A stretch of DNA of 64,000 nucleotides. It comes from Psychrobacter sp. 28M-43 (GTDB taxonomy: Bacteria; Pseudomonadota; Gammaproteobacteria; Pseudomonadales; Moraxellaceae). The position numbers and the translations under genes were made by a program. The stretch lies in the NCBI RefSeq assembly GCF_014770435.1, contig NZ_CP061739.1, positions 2,294,001-2,358,000 on the forward strand. The letters run 5' to 3'. The notes beneath the pieces were generated by a model that was not told where the DNA came from, ran no database searches, and saw only the letters and a program-made list of their open reading frames with translations. Positions 9,393-16,741 of the stretch are shown here, piece after piece; position 1 is the first letter of the stretch, and each line of letters opens with the position of its first letter.

Positions 9393-9671
9393 ATGGCTCG
9401 TACCGCTAGCGCATTGCACATTTTAGTAAAACATAAAGAACAAGCTGAGGACATTATTGCCAAGCTTAAAAAAGGCGCTAAGTTTGATGTACTGGCCAAG
9501 CGATACTCGACCTGCCCATCAGGTAAGAAAGGTGGCAGCTTAGGTGAGTTTGGCAAAGGCGATATGGTAGGGCCATTCGATAAGGTTTGCTTTACCGGCG
9601 AACTATTTACTCCGCATCTAGTAAAGACCAAATTTGGCTGGCATGTCGTAAAAGTCCTTTATAGAACTTAA
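9393..9671 (+). CDS. ppiC: Parvulin-type peptidyl-prolyl isomerase PpiC
   Basis: Small cytoplasmic parvulin that isomerises X-Pro bonds. The 92 residues form one rotamase domain without a signal peptide: ALHILVKHKEQAEDIIAKL, then FDVLAKRYSTCPSGKKGGSL, GEFGKGDMVGPFDKVCF and the final TKFGWHVVKVL. Catalytic-site histidines and the cysteine in STCPS are in place, as in E. coli PpiC, which has almost the same length. AAAGGG lies nine bases upstream. It is monocistronic between the rutR terminator and a hairpin at 9719. Confidence 0.93.
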   Translation: MARTASALHILVKHKEQAEDIIAKLKKGAKFDVLAKRYSTCPSGKKGGSLGEFGKGDMVGPFDKVCFTGELFTPHLVKTKFGWHVVKVLYRT

Positions 9672-9718
9672 GCATTGGCGTTTTGATTGTAAGCCGACTG
9701 GAGTATGCCTCAAATATT

Positions 9719-9770
9719 GTCCTGATTCGCATATGCTTTAATATCGTGGTAATTATGTGCGAATCAGGAC
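9719..9770. repeat. 13-bp inverted repeat downstream of ppiC
   Basis: GTCCTGATTCGCA (9719-9731) and TGCGAATCAGGAC (9758-9770) are perfectly complementary across a 26-base loop. No strong T-run follows, so termination is uncertain. It may be a REP-like hairpin or a mobile-element remnant next to the truncated pirin gene. Confidence 0.55.
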
Positions 9771-9890
9771 TTGATGTTTGATCGACCTAACCCTTACGTC
9801 AAATTACCCTTATTTTACTTAAGCAGTATTTTACTTAAGCAGTTTTCTACGAGTTAAGGTCAGATATTGAGGTGGCGAGACAAACTGTAA

Positions 9891-10229
9891 TCAGCCTTTA
9901 AAACCCCTAGGTAGTTCAGGTGCAGGCAAGCGCTTCATATCAGAGTCAACATTACCGAAACGCTCATGGCCATTATTCCAATCTATAATAGATTGCTCAA
10001 TCTCAGCTTTGTTATCAGCAACGAAGTTCCACCACATTAGCACTTGGCTATTAAGCGGTTCGCCGCCGATAAACATGATACGTGTGCCTTTTTTGGCAGC
10101 CAACTTAATACTTTTGTTATTGGCGACATCGCTATCATGAAAACGGAATAACTGGTCTTGTTGACAAACCTTGCCTTCTGAAACCAAGATACCGTACTCA
10201 AAGCCCGGCTCTAAATTTATTATGCCACT
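9891..10229 (-). pseudogene. Truncated pirin-family protein (C-terminal part only)
   Basis: The last 112 or so codons of a minus-strand frame read as the C-terminal cupin half of a pirin-like protein: LEPGFEYGILVSEGKV, then GTRIMFIGGEPLNSQVLMWW and NGHERFGNVDSDMKRLPAPE. A normal pirin has about 280-300 residues with an N-terminal metal-binding cupin; that half is missing here. Upstream residues in the open frame (to 10466) do not look pirin-like and run antisense through truC. The break lies at the truC promoter, so a deletion or rearrangement probably placed truC here. Confidence 0.75.
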
Positions 10230-10271
10230 ACAGGTACAATAAAAAGGATATATAATTGATGCATCTAAAAT

Positions 10272-11045
10272 ATGAGCAATGAAAACATGGATATCGAAGG
10301 CAATACTGCTGATCAAATAGAAATTATCTATGAAGATGAGTATATAGTAGCGATTAATAAAGAAGCTGGTCTGTTGGTGCATCGCAGTTGGCTGGACAAA
10401 GATGAGACACGCTTTGCCATGCAGCTCACCCGTGATGCGGTAGGCTGCCATGTGTTTCCAGTACATAGGTTAGACAAACCCACATCAGGTGTGTTGTTGT
10501 TTGCTAAGAGTTCATCTGTGGCACGTAGCCTTACCGAAGCGTTTACTGAACGTAAAGTGACCAAGCAATATTTGGCCGTGGTGCGCGGCTTTATGTCTGA
10601 ACAAGGTACTGTTGATTATGCGCTTAGCTTTAAACCTGATGCCATTGCCGATAAATTTGCCAACTTAGATAAACCTGCTCAAGAAGCGGTGACTCACTGG
10701 CAGAGTTTGGCACAAGTTGAGCTGCCATTTGCAGTATCAAAAAAGCATGCCACTAGCCGCTACAGTCTGGTGCGCTTAACGCCTGAAACTGGACGCAAAC
10801 ATCAGCTGCGTCGGCATATGAGACATGTATTCCATCATATCGTGGGTGATACCAGTCACGGCGATATACGTCATACACGATTTTTTCGTACTCACTATGA
10901 TTGCACACGTATGTTGCTGCATGCTCAGATTTTGGCGCTCAGCCACCCCGTCACTGGTGAGCCACTAGTACTAACAGCAGGATTAGACGATCAATGGATG
11001 CGTATCTTAGAAGAGTTCTCTTGGGTAGACAGCGCTAAAGCCTAA
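10272..11045 (+). CDS. truC: TruC, tRNA pseudouridine(65) synthase
   Basis: RluA-family pseudouridine synthase that modifies U65 in some tRNAs. The catalytic aspartate is Asp68 in VHRLDKPTSGVLLF. The TruC-specific stretches GLLVHRSWLDKDE, FKPDAIADKFANLDKPAQEAVTH and the ETGRKHQLRRHMRH motif closely match the E. coli protein as I recall it. There is no S4 domain, as expected for TruC. Its length of 257 residues is normal. The start is not certain: ATG at 10272 has no strong ribosome site and ATG at 10287 is an alternative. Confidence 0.92.
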   Translation: MSNENMDIEGNTADQIEIIYEDEYIVAINKEAGLLVHRSWLDKDETRFAMQLTRDAVGCHVFPVHRLDKPTSGVLLFAKSSSVARSLTEAFTERKVTKQYLAVVRGFMSEQGTVDYALSFKPDAIADKFANLDKPAQEAVTHWQSLAQVELPFAVSKKHATSRYSLVRLTPETGRKHQLRRHMRHVFHHIVGDTSHGDIRHTRFFRTHYDCTRMLLHAQILALSHPVTGEPLVLTAGLDDQWMRILEEFSWVDSAKA

Positions 11046-11251
11046 ACTTATCTAAAATAGTCAGTGAAAAAGGCTAAAATACGGCTGCTAAAGGTTCGGT
11101 TCCCTAGTGAGGACTTGAATCTTAGACTGTAAGATAATGGTATCAGCGTTTTAACTAGCTGAATTAATCACAGTGTACTTCATGGTGTACCTATCATACA
11201 TGTTCTGTCTATGGTCAGTGCGCTACATAGTAGCTATACTCAATATTTACT

Positions 11252-11305
11252 TTATATTGCGGTTACTTTAAATTCGTCACTGTAGTTTCTTACTTTCTTG
11301 GTCAT
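11252..11305 (-). mobile_element. Remnant of an IS transposase OrfA (N-terminus only)
   Basis: Reverse-strand ATG at 11305 opens a 17-codon frame, MTKKVRNYSDEFKVTAI, followed by a stop. This matches the start of IS3-group OrfA proteins, which typically begin with basic residues then Y-S-x-E-F-K. GGAG sits upstream. No further transposase sequence or clear terminal repeats can be seen, so it is a decayed fragment. The rest of the 336-base spacer 11046-11381 has no gene I can support; it ends with AAGGATG before the next ORF. Confidence 0.55.
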
Positions 11306-11381
11306 GATAAACTCCGATTAATACGCTTAGTTTACCAAGTTTACTTGTACGGTTTCTTCAGCATAGCTCATAAGGATGTAA

Positions 11382-11807
11382 ATGATGAGGAAAATATTTA
11401 GGAATAAGCTCGTCGTTTATTGTTTGATTGCACCAAGTATAGGAGGCTTTATTTTTATATTGTATATATTGCTCACAACACAAATGAATAAAAATTTTTA
11501 TACTCATAATGATTTATGGAGTGGTCTTTTATTTCCTTTACTTGGGTCACCTGTTTTAGGTTTAGTGTATTGTGTTCCAGCTTTTATAACTTATATTTTT
11601 TCAGAATTATTATTCTTTTTAAAATTTAATAATAAAGCAACAGAGGTAGGACTGATCTTAATTTTTGGAGGAATAGTATCTATGTTATTCACTTTGATAG
11701 TAATTCCTTACTCTAGTCCGAGCTTGAGGTTAATGACTTTTTTCATTGGTATTATTTGTTCTGGAGTGGCTGAATATATTTCATATTATAATAGATCTCT
11801 TGCGTAA
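11382..11807 (+). CDS. Small membrane protein of unknown function
   Basis: The 141-residue product has four hydrophobic stretches: about residues 11-31 (VYCLIAPSIGGFIFILYILL), 48-72, 86-108 and 112-134. These suggest four membrane helices with short loops. AAGGATG upstream supports the first ATG pair. Codon use is AT-rich compared with truC, as in the unknown genes further right, and an IS remnant lies just upstream. I do not recognise the family. It may belong to the same acquired patch. Confidence 0.6.
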   Translation: MMRKIFRNKLVVYCLIAPSIGGFIFILYILLTTQMNKNFYTHNDLWSGLLFPLLGSPVLGLVYCVPAFITYIFSELLFFLKFNNKATEVGLILIFGGIVSMLFTLIVIPYSSPSLRLMTFFIGIICSGVAEYISYYNRSLA

Positions 11808-11924
11808 GTTGGCTTTATCCATTAGAAGTCAATAAAATGGAACCTTTACAAGGAATCTTGTAAATCATCTAAAAATTATCAGTAAATATTTTTGTACTTA
11901 TCGATTCAAAGTAAAGATTGTAAA

Positions 11925-11940
11925 TTAGGGTATACCCTAA
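11925..11940. repeat. 16-bp perfect palindrome
   Basis: TTAGGGTATACCCTAA lies 40 bases past the stop of the minus-strand unknown gene and is exactly self-complementary. It lacks a loop long enough for a normal RNA hairpin, so a protein-binding site or element end is more likely than a terminator. Confidence 0.5.
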
Positions 11941-11980
11941 ACTGTTGTTAGGTATTAGCGAAATTAATGGTTTAGCTTTA

Positions 11981-12892
11981 TTAGTATACGATATTAATAT
12001 CAGGTGCAATAGCCTTAAGTCTCTCTACTTGCTTTAAGGATGTTTTTTTATTTAAAAGTATTTTTCGCAGGGAGCCAAAAATCTGTTTATTACTAAAAAT
12101 ATCCAAATCGTTTAAACCGTCCAGACCACTGATGTGTATTTTTTCTACGTGTTTAAAGCTATTATTTGCTACCCATATACAGAATAACTTATCTATCATA
12201 TCTTCATTTATACGTAGAGATACAAACTTATCAAATATAAAATACCGATAGTTCTCGATTAACTCATACATTTTTGGTAAAGGAATTGGACAATCAAGGT
12301 AGTTTTTTGAGGTAAGAATGTTGCCTATGATTGTTAATTTACCTATTGTATTTTCCTTCGATATATACTTGATAGAAATATCCTCAAGTTGATTGGTTTC
12401 TTTACAAGTTTTACCATACCCAAAAGTTACATATTCTTTACTGGTGTTCGAATAGTTGAAACCTGACTGCTTATCCTCATATCGAAGCTCAAACATAGAT
12501 GGCTCATGGGGTTTTGTCCTCCACATGATCTGATTTTCTGTTTCGCCATTTTCAATGGTATAGATCTCTCTATCACAGATACCTTCATCAAAGGTATATG
12601 ACATACCTTGATATAACTTACCTTGATAAAGTTGTGGTATCGTGCCACAACCATACTCATCTAAGTCCTCATTACAAAATCCTGTAGAGTCAATATTAAT
12701 AGGCGAAGGCAATCCTATCTGACAAGGTGAGATATAAAGTAAATCGATCTCACCTTCCTTAACTTCATAGGCTTCTAACTGGTTATTAGGTTTATCGAAA
12801 AAAACAATGCCTGTGTAAAGCTTACCGTGCTGAGACCATTTACCATTATTTTTATTTAACAAGGTTGATTTCAATCGTTGCATATTACTCAT
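11981..12892 (-). CDS. Unknown protein, possible immunity-type protein
   Basis: Product of 303 residues from ATG at 12892 (MSNMQRLKSTLLNKNNGKWS); the frame reaches an earlier ATG at 12955, but those 21 residues look like translated spacer. It has no signal peptide or membrane helix from the chosen start. An N-terminal part holds repeats of the type GKLYTGIVFF and GKLYQGMSYTFDEG, reminiscent of YwqK/MORN-like strands, and a C-terminal part has KHVEKIHISGLDGLNDLDIF, resembling leucine-rich or STM-like repeats. The gene is AT-rich and follows two small related genes on the same strand. Function is unknown; a toxin-neutralising role is inferred only from context. Confidence 0.6.
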   Translation of the reverse strand: MSNMQRLKSTLLNKNNGKWSQHGKLYTGIVFFDKPNNQLEAYEVKEGEIDLLYISPCQIGLPSPINIDSTGFCNEDLDEYGCGTIPQLYQGKLYQGMSYTFDEGICDREIYTIENGETENQIMWRTKPHEPSMFELRYEDKQSGFNYSNTSKEYVTFGYGKTCKETNQLEDISIKYISKENTIGKLTIIGNILTSKNYLDCPIPLPKMYELIENYRYFIFDKFVSLRINEDMIDKLFCIWVANNSFKHVEKIHISGLDGLNDLDIFSNKQIFGSLRKILLNKKTSLKQVERLKAIAPDINIVY

Positions 12893-13108
12893 GTTAATCT
12901 TCTCTATAAGAGGAGCTATTAATCGTGCCAGTAGAAGCGGTAATGCTAGAATCATTCATTTTAAGATATACCTACACCGAACCAATCAGGTACGGTACCC
13001 TATACAGGAGTCAAACTGACAGTACTAACGGTAGGTAGGTCATTATGATTAAGCTGTCTGATTTAAATACCCCATGTTTGTTTCTACAAATTCTTCCACA
13101 TAGTTAAA

Positions 13109-13309
13109 TTATTCTTCAAGCGATATTGACACTTTAGTTGGCAAAATAGATAAAAGATCATTGTAATCCTTAATATCTAATAGGTTTCCTGCTACTAGTC
13201 CAAATAAATAGCCTTGCCAAATAAGTGAACCTTGATAAGGATCGTTACTTATTCGCAGATACTCATGAATTTCTTCTTTAAAGTCATCTTTACTGTACTT
13301 AAATATCAT
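13109..13309 (-). CDS. Small unknown protein, paralogue of its upstream neighbour
   Basis: 66 residues with the core DPYQGSLIWQGYLFGLVAGN followed by DLLSILP. The next gene upstream shares WQGYLF, the following aliphatic stretch and an LLP, so the two arose by duplication. The frame continues open for 18 codons after the TAA stop (NYVEEFVETNMGYLNQTA), with composition like a protein tail, so the gene may have been shortened by a nonsense change. The two genes are separated by 26 bases. I do not recognise a named family; small acidic paired proteins behind a toxin tail often act as immunity proteins. Confidence 0.6.
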   Translation of the reverse strand: MIFKYSKDDFKEEIHEYLRISNDPYQGSLIWQGYLFGLVAGNLLDIKDYNDLLSILPTKVSISLEE

Positions 13310-13335
13310 AATTGCTATCTATTTTTTTGTATTAC

Positions 13336-13569
13336 TTAGTCAAGTTCTATATCTGATGGCTCACCCAATAAGAAATCATAGCATTCTTGGTTTCCGACTT
13401 GCGGTAAAAGAGTATATAGCTCATTATCGCCTTCAATCAGACTAAATTCTAATAAAGCAAACAAGTAACCTTGCCAAAATAACGCAGTGTCATCGCAAAA
13501 GTTGTCTAATTCTATCTGCTTCTTAAGCATTATTTTGACGTTTCCAACATTCAAGCTTGTATTTTCCAT
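13336..13569 (-). CDS. Small unknown protein with WQGYLF core
   Basis: 77 residues, acidic, with CDDTALFWQGYLFALLEFSL then ELYTLLPQVGNQECYDFLLG. It is related to the downstream 66-residue protein. Its ATG lies two bases after the stop of an open remnant that reads like the end of a larger protein, so it was probably the gene translated directly after that protein. This toxin-end/immunity spacing is usual in polymorphic-toxin loci. No membrane segment or known motif is seen. Confidence 0.6.
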   Translation of the reverse strand: MENTSLNVGNVKIMLKKQIELDNFCDDTALFWQGYLFALLEFSLIEGDNELYTLLPQVGNQECYDFLLGEPSDIELD

Positions 13570-13571
13570 AG

Positions 13572-13676
13572 CTACCTCTTTTGAAGCTTACCAATAAAAA
13601 TAACCTTAGAGCGTTCGAATGAGCCATGTTGACACAAATTACCACCACTAGGACCAGTTTTATAACCTAGTATTTT
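13572..13676 (-). pseudogene. C-terminal remnant of a larger protein, possibly a toxin domain
   Basis: Between an in-frame TAG at 13677 and the TAG at 13572 the minus strand reads KILGYKTGPSGGNLCQHGSF and then ERSKVIFIGKLQKR, 34 residues with good protein character. No start codon or ribosome site precedes it. It ends two bases before the ATG of the 77-residue gene. The tail looks like that of a secreted enzyme or toxin domain, but I cannot name it. The region upstream (13680-13855) is non-coding, with TATAAT on the minus strand at 13715-13720 that might drive the small genes. Confidence 0.45.
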
Positions 13677-13855
13677 CTATACATTTTCAAAATAGCAGAA
13701 ACAGGCTTTTTTAGATTATACCCCAGCGGAACCAGCTATTTCACCCCAAAAACCTATTAACAGACTACTTAAAACAGACTGGTATAATGGAACCACTTAT
13801 AATGGCCTTTTTGAATAGTTATATCTGTTAGGCTTTACACGAGTACTTTATATTC

Positions 13856-13999
13856 TCATAATACACTTAAAAGATAATCTCTTATACTACGCTCCAAAAC
13901 CTCAAACTTTTCAAAATACCTTTCTATCAAGTCATCAATATCTTGTAGCACTATGTATATAGGCCATTTAATGATTATTAGCCGTTTTTTGGTGATCAT
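13856..13999 (-). CDS. Possible 47-residue small protein
   Basis: ATG at 13999 to TGA at 13856 encodes 47 residues: MITKKRLIIIKWPIYIVLQD, then IDDLIERYFEKFEVLERSIR and a short tail. A basic-hydrophobic start is followed by an acidic amphipathic helix, which is protein-like. The ribosome site is weak. The remaining spacer 14000-14153 has no feature I can support. Confidence 0.3.
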   Translation of the reverse strand: MITKKRLIIIKWPIYIVLQDIDDLIERYFEKFEVLERSIRDYLLSVL

Positions 14000-14153
14000 T
14001 TTATCAAAAACCTTTTGCACAGCTCTGTGACTACGCTCACGGATATTAGTCTCATTTAGACTTATGCATTTTTTTAAGAGTTAAAGGATGATAAGAGAAT
14101 AAAAAAACGCAGAGCACCATTTGATGCCCTGCGTTCATTAGACTGAACTGTAC

Positions 14154-15026
14154 TTACAGGATACTGCGTCTAAATTGTAGATAAGCCGCTGTGATCGCTG
14201 CCGCATTCTCTATCTGCGGATAATGACCTAACATAGGCATATTGGTTATATCAGCGTTGGGTATCAGCTGGCGATAACGATCAATCATATGCTGACCTGA
14301 GATAGGATCTTTGGCGCCAGCAATCAATTTCACAGGTACGGTACTGTTGATAATCGCGCCTACCCATCGCTCGCGGTACTGCTGACGTTGGGGCATATAG
14401 TTAATCAGCTTATGCATCACACCCAATCCATCATTGTGATTTAACAGCTGCCATAGCGTATCTATCACCTTTACTGTGGGCTGCGTGTCAGGGCCAAATA
14501 TCCGTTGTAAGCTGCCCGCAAATTTCTGCTTATTAATCAGCTTTGATACTAGAGGGCCTAATGGCGATAGCAGTAGTTTCTGTACCAAGATAGGTTTGTG
14601 CGTCTCAGGAAACAGACCACCGTTTAAAAAGCATACGCTAGCAATGTGTCGCTCAGCGCTCCCTTCGACTTGTCTTGCTAGTAACTCCTGAGCCACCGTA
14701 TCACCATAGTCATGCGCTAATATATGATAATCACTGACGTCCAGTTTTTCTAAAACCGCTTGATAAATATCAGCCTGTTCACTGATTAGATAGCGCGCGT
14801 TTTTGGGTTTATCTGATAACCCAAACCCTAGCATATCGAGTGTGATGACATAATAATGTTCGGTTAGCGCATCCCACATGCCCTCCCAATCCCAACTGGC
14901 ACTAGGGTAACCATGAATCAATAGCAGTACAGGCGCACTTTTATCCCCTGCATACCGAGTAAAGATTTGATGCCCATGAATAGTTTCATATTGCCCCTGC
15001 CGTTGCCACTCATTAAGAGTTATCAT
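14154..15026 (-). CDS. Alpha/beta hydrolase (epoxide hydrolase/haloalkane dehalogenase-like)
   Basis: Product of 290 residues. LLLIHGYPSASWDWEGMWDA is the oxyanion-hole HG region, and DMLGFGLSDKP follows. The nucleophile elbow AHDYGDTVAQELLAR places an aspartate as nucleophile (H-D-Y-G-D), as in the epoxide hydrolase and haloalkane dehalogenase branch. A C-terminal MLGHYPQIENA holds the catalytic histidine, and AGAKDPISG the acid. The start at 15026 is chosen because GAGGAG is ten bases upstream and it clears the aldolase stop; a TTG at 15044 is the alternative. It is co-transcribed with the aldolase. Substrate unknown. Confidence 0.85.
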   Translation of the reverse strand: MITLNEWQRQGQYETIHGHQIFTRYAGDKSAPVLLLIHGYPSASWDWEGMWDALTEHYYVITLDMLGFGLSDKPKNARYLISEQADIYQAVLEKLDVSDYHILAHDYGDTVAQELLARQVEGSAERHIASVCFLNGGLFPETHKPILVQKLLLSPLGPLVSKLINKQKFAGSLQRIFGPDTQPTVKVIDTLWQLLNHNDGLGVMHKLINYMPQRQQYRERWVGAIINSTVPVKLIAGAKDPISGQHMIDRYRQLIPNADITNMPMLGHYPQIENAAAITAAYLQFRRSIL

Positions 15027-15033
15027 TAGAGAC

Positions 15034-15825
15034 TTACTCCTCAAATGACGGGTCGGTGCGGCGCAATTTTCTCAACAATGCAGGCCATGCGATATCGCCA
15101 TTCGCGCCACGGGTGACTTGCTCTGATGCAGCTTGGATACCGGCCAATATTTGTGCTGGTATTGGCGTCAAGGTACCACCGCCGCTCTGTGCTTTGATCT
15201 GAATCTCGCAAGCTCTTTGCATGATATACATGTATAAGAACGCATTGGCGACCGTATCGGCACAGGTGAGCAGACCATGGTTACGCAAAATCATAAAGTG
15301 AGCATCGCCTAAATCAGCAACCAAACGTACTTTTTCTTCAGGGTTTAATGCGACGCCTTCGTAGTCGTGGTATGCCAAGTTAGATAGTGGAAATAATGAT
15401 TGTTGCGAGATAGGTAGCAGGCCTTTTTCTTGCGCTGAGACGGCAACACCATCATTTGTGTGCAAATGAATGACGCAATGCGCATCGTCGCGAGCCTCGT
15501 GCACAGCACTATGAATGATAAATCCAGCTGGATTTACGTCAAACTCTGACGGCGCTACTTTCTCGCCTGCTTTATTAACCTTGACCAAACTAGAGGCGGT
15601 AATCTCTTCAAATAACATCCCGTACGGATTGATTAAAAACTCATCCTCAGTACCTGGTACGCGCGCAGAGATATGAGTGAATACCAAATCATCCCAGCCA
15701 TAAGAGGCAATCATTCGATAACAGGCGGCAAGATTTACGCGCATCTGCCACTCTTGTTCGCTCATATTATGGTGTACACTCGAGGTTGAATCGGTCGATG
15801 TCGCGGTTTGCATAGTTGTTTGCAT
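15034..15825 (-). CDS. Class II aldolase/adducin family protein
   Basis: 263 residues of the AraD/FucA-adducin family, zinc-dependent aldolases and relatives. VNLAACYRMIASYGWDDLVF and THISARVPG mark the N-terminal half. The zinc ligands are seen in HLHTNDG, and HDYEGVAL and LRNHGLLT follow. The first 20 residues are a low-complexity Thr/Ser extension. AAAGGA is eight bases before the ATG. Many members of this branch sit with an alpha/beta hydrolase, and here the two genes are seven bases apart. A Crp/Fnr regulator is divergent. The substrate cannot be told from sequence. Confidence 0.88.
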   Translation of the reverse strand: MQTTMQTATSTDSTSSVHHNMSEQEWQMRVNLAACYRMIASYGWDDLVFTHISARVPGTEDEFLINPYGMLFEEITASSLVKVNKAGEKVAPSEFDVNPAGFIIHSAVHEARDDAHCVIHLHTNDGVAVSAQEKGLLPISQQSLFPLSNLAYHDYEGVALNPEEKVRLVADLGDAHFMILRNHGLLTCADTVANAFLYMYIMQRACEIQIKAQSGGGTLTPIPAQILAGIQAASEQVTRGANGDIAWPALLRKLRRTDPSFEE

Positions 15826-15910
15826 GGTGTATTCCTTTACTGTGTTAGATATCCTGAATGATTACTTTACACCATTTTATAAAACCAAATCTGTCAAAAA
15901 CATTACACTT

Positions 15911-16600
15911 ATGAATATCAATCATTATTTAAATAACGACCCATGGTTTAGTCAATTACCAGCCATTGTGCAGCCACTACTGGCAGGCGATGCGGTGCTA
16001 AAGGTATACCAAAAAGGCCAAATGATTCATGCCATCGGTGACAACGATGATGCGGCGCTACACTTTGTCGTGTCGGGTACCATTAGGGTCTGTAATGTGA
16101 GCGCTAGTGGCCATGCCATGACGTTGGCGCATCTATCTAGTGGTGAGTGGTTTGGTGAAATATCTATCATAGATGACAATCCTCGCACCCATGATGCGTG
16201 GACGATTAACAAAGTAACGCTAATCTCAATCCCAAGAAATCTCGTCATTCAGACAGCGCAATTGCATCCAATTTTATACAAGCACCTCGCGCTTATAACC
16301 TGCGAGCGAATCCGCCGAGCATTTGATTGGATTGACGATGCTACCTCACTCAATACCTCAGCGCGATTGGCTAGCATGCTGATTGGGCTGATTGACACTT
16401 ATGGTAAGCAAGTGAATGGTGATATCAAAATAGATCTGCGCTTATCGCAAGAAGAGCTTGGTTTCATGCTTGGTACTACCAGACAAACCATCAATAAAAT
16501 CATTCAATCATGGCAAAAGCAGAAACTTATAGATATGCATTATGGCTTTATTACTATAAAAGACAAAACTCAGTTAATGGTAATGATGAATCCTGCCTGA
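15911..16600 (+). CDS. Crp/Fnr-family transcriptional regulator
   Basis: 229 residues from ATG at 15911, the usual size; an upstream ATG at 15824 would add 29 residues and overlap the divergent aldolase start. An N-terminal cyclic-nucleotide-binding fold is seen (VSGTIRVCNVSASGHAMTLA, SGEWFGEISIIDDNPRTHDA). The C-terminal winged helix carries RLSQEELGFMLGTTRQTINK. No cysteine cluster of the FNR type is present, so it is not an iron-sulfur sensor. Neither candidate start has a good ribosome site. Divergence from the aldolase/hydrolase pair suggests it controls that pair. Confidence 0.85.
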   Translation: MNINHYLNNDPWFSQLPAIVQPLLAGDAVLKVYQKGQMIHAIGDNDDAALHFVVSGTIRVCNVSASGHAMTLAHLSSGEWFGEISIIDDNPRTHDAWTINKVTLISIPRNLVIQTAQLHPILYKHLALITCERIRRAFDWIDDATSLNTSARLASMLIGLIDTYGKQVNGDIKIDLRLSQEELGFMLGTTRQTINKIIQSWQKQKLIDMHYGFITIKDKTQLMVMMNPA

Positions 16601-16667
16601 CTTAAATATATAAAATCATCTCAGAAAACACCCCAACCTCTAACTTATTAGAGTTGGCATGAACCGC

Positions 16668-16701
16668 CTTAACATCTTCTTAACAGACCACTTGCTATGG
16701 T
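16668..16701 (+). promoter_or_regulatory. PmrA box and -10 of eptA
   Basis: CTTAAC-ATCTT-CTTAAC (16668-16684) is an exact PmrA-type direct repeat with a five-base spacer. Eleven bases on, TATGGT (16696-16701) fits a -10. The -10 overlaps the earliest ATG of the eptA frame at 16697, so translation must begin at the later ATG at 16742. Confidence 0.8.
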
Positions 16702-16741
16702 AAGGAATGACGTTTCCTACCATCTGTTGAGAAGTATCTGT

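Noticed and set aside
10230..10466. N-terminal part of the pirin-containing open frame
   Set aside because: These codons run antisense to truC and do not resemble pirin, so only the C-terminal part is called as a remnant.
11981..14153. Integrated prophage or genomic island with attachment sites at a tRNA
   Set aside because: No integrase, no structural genes and no tRNA-end duplication are seen; the patch is too small.
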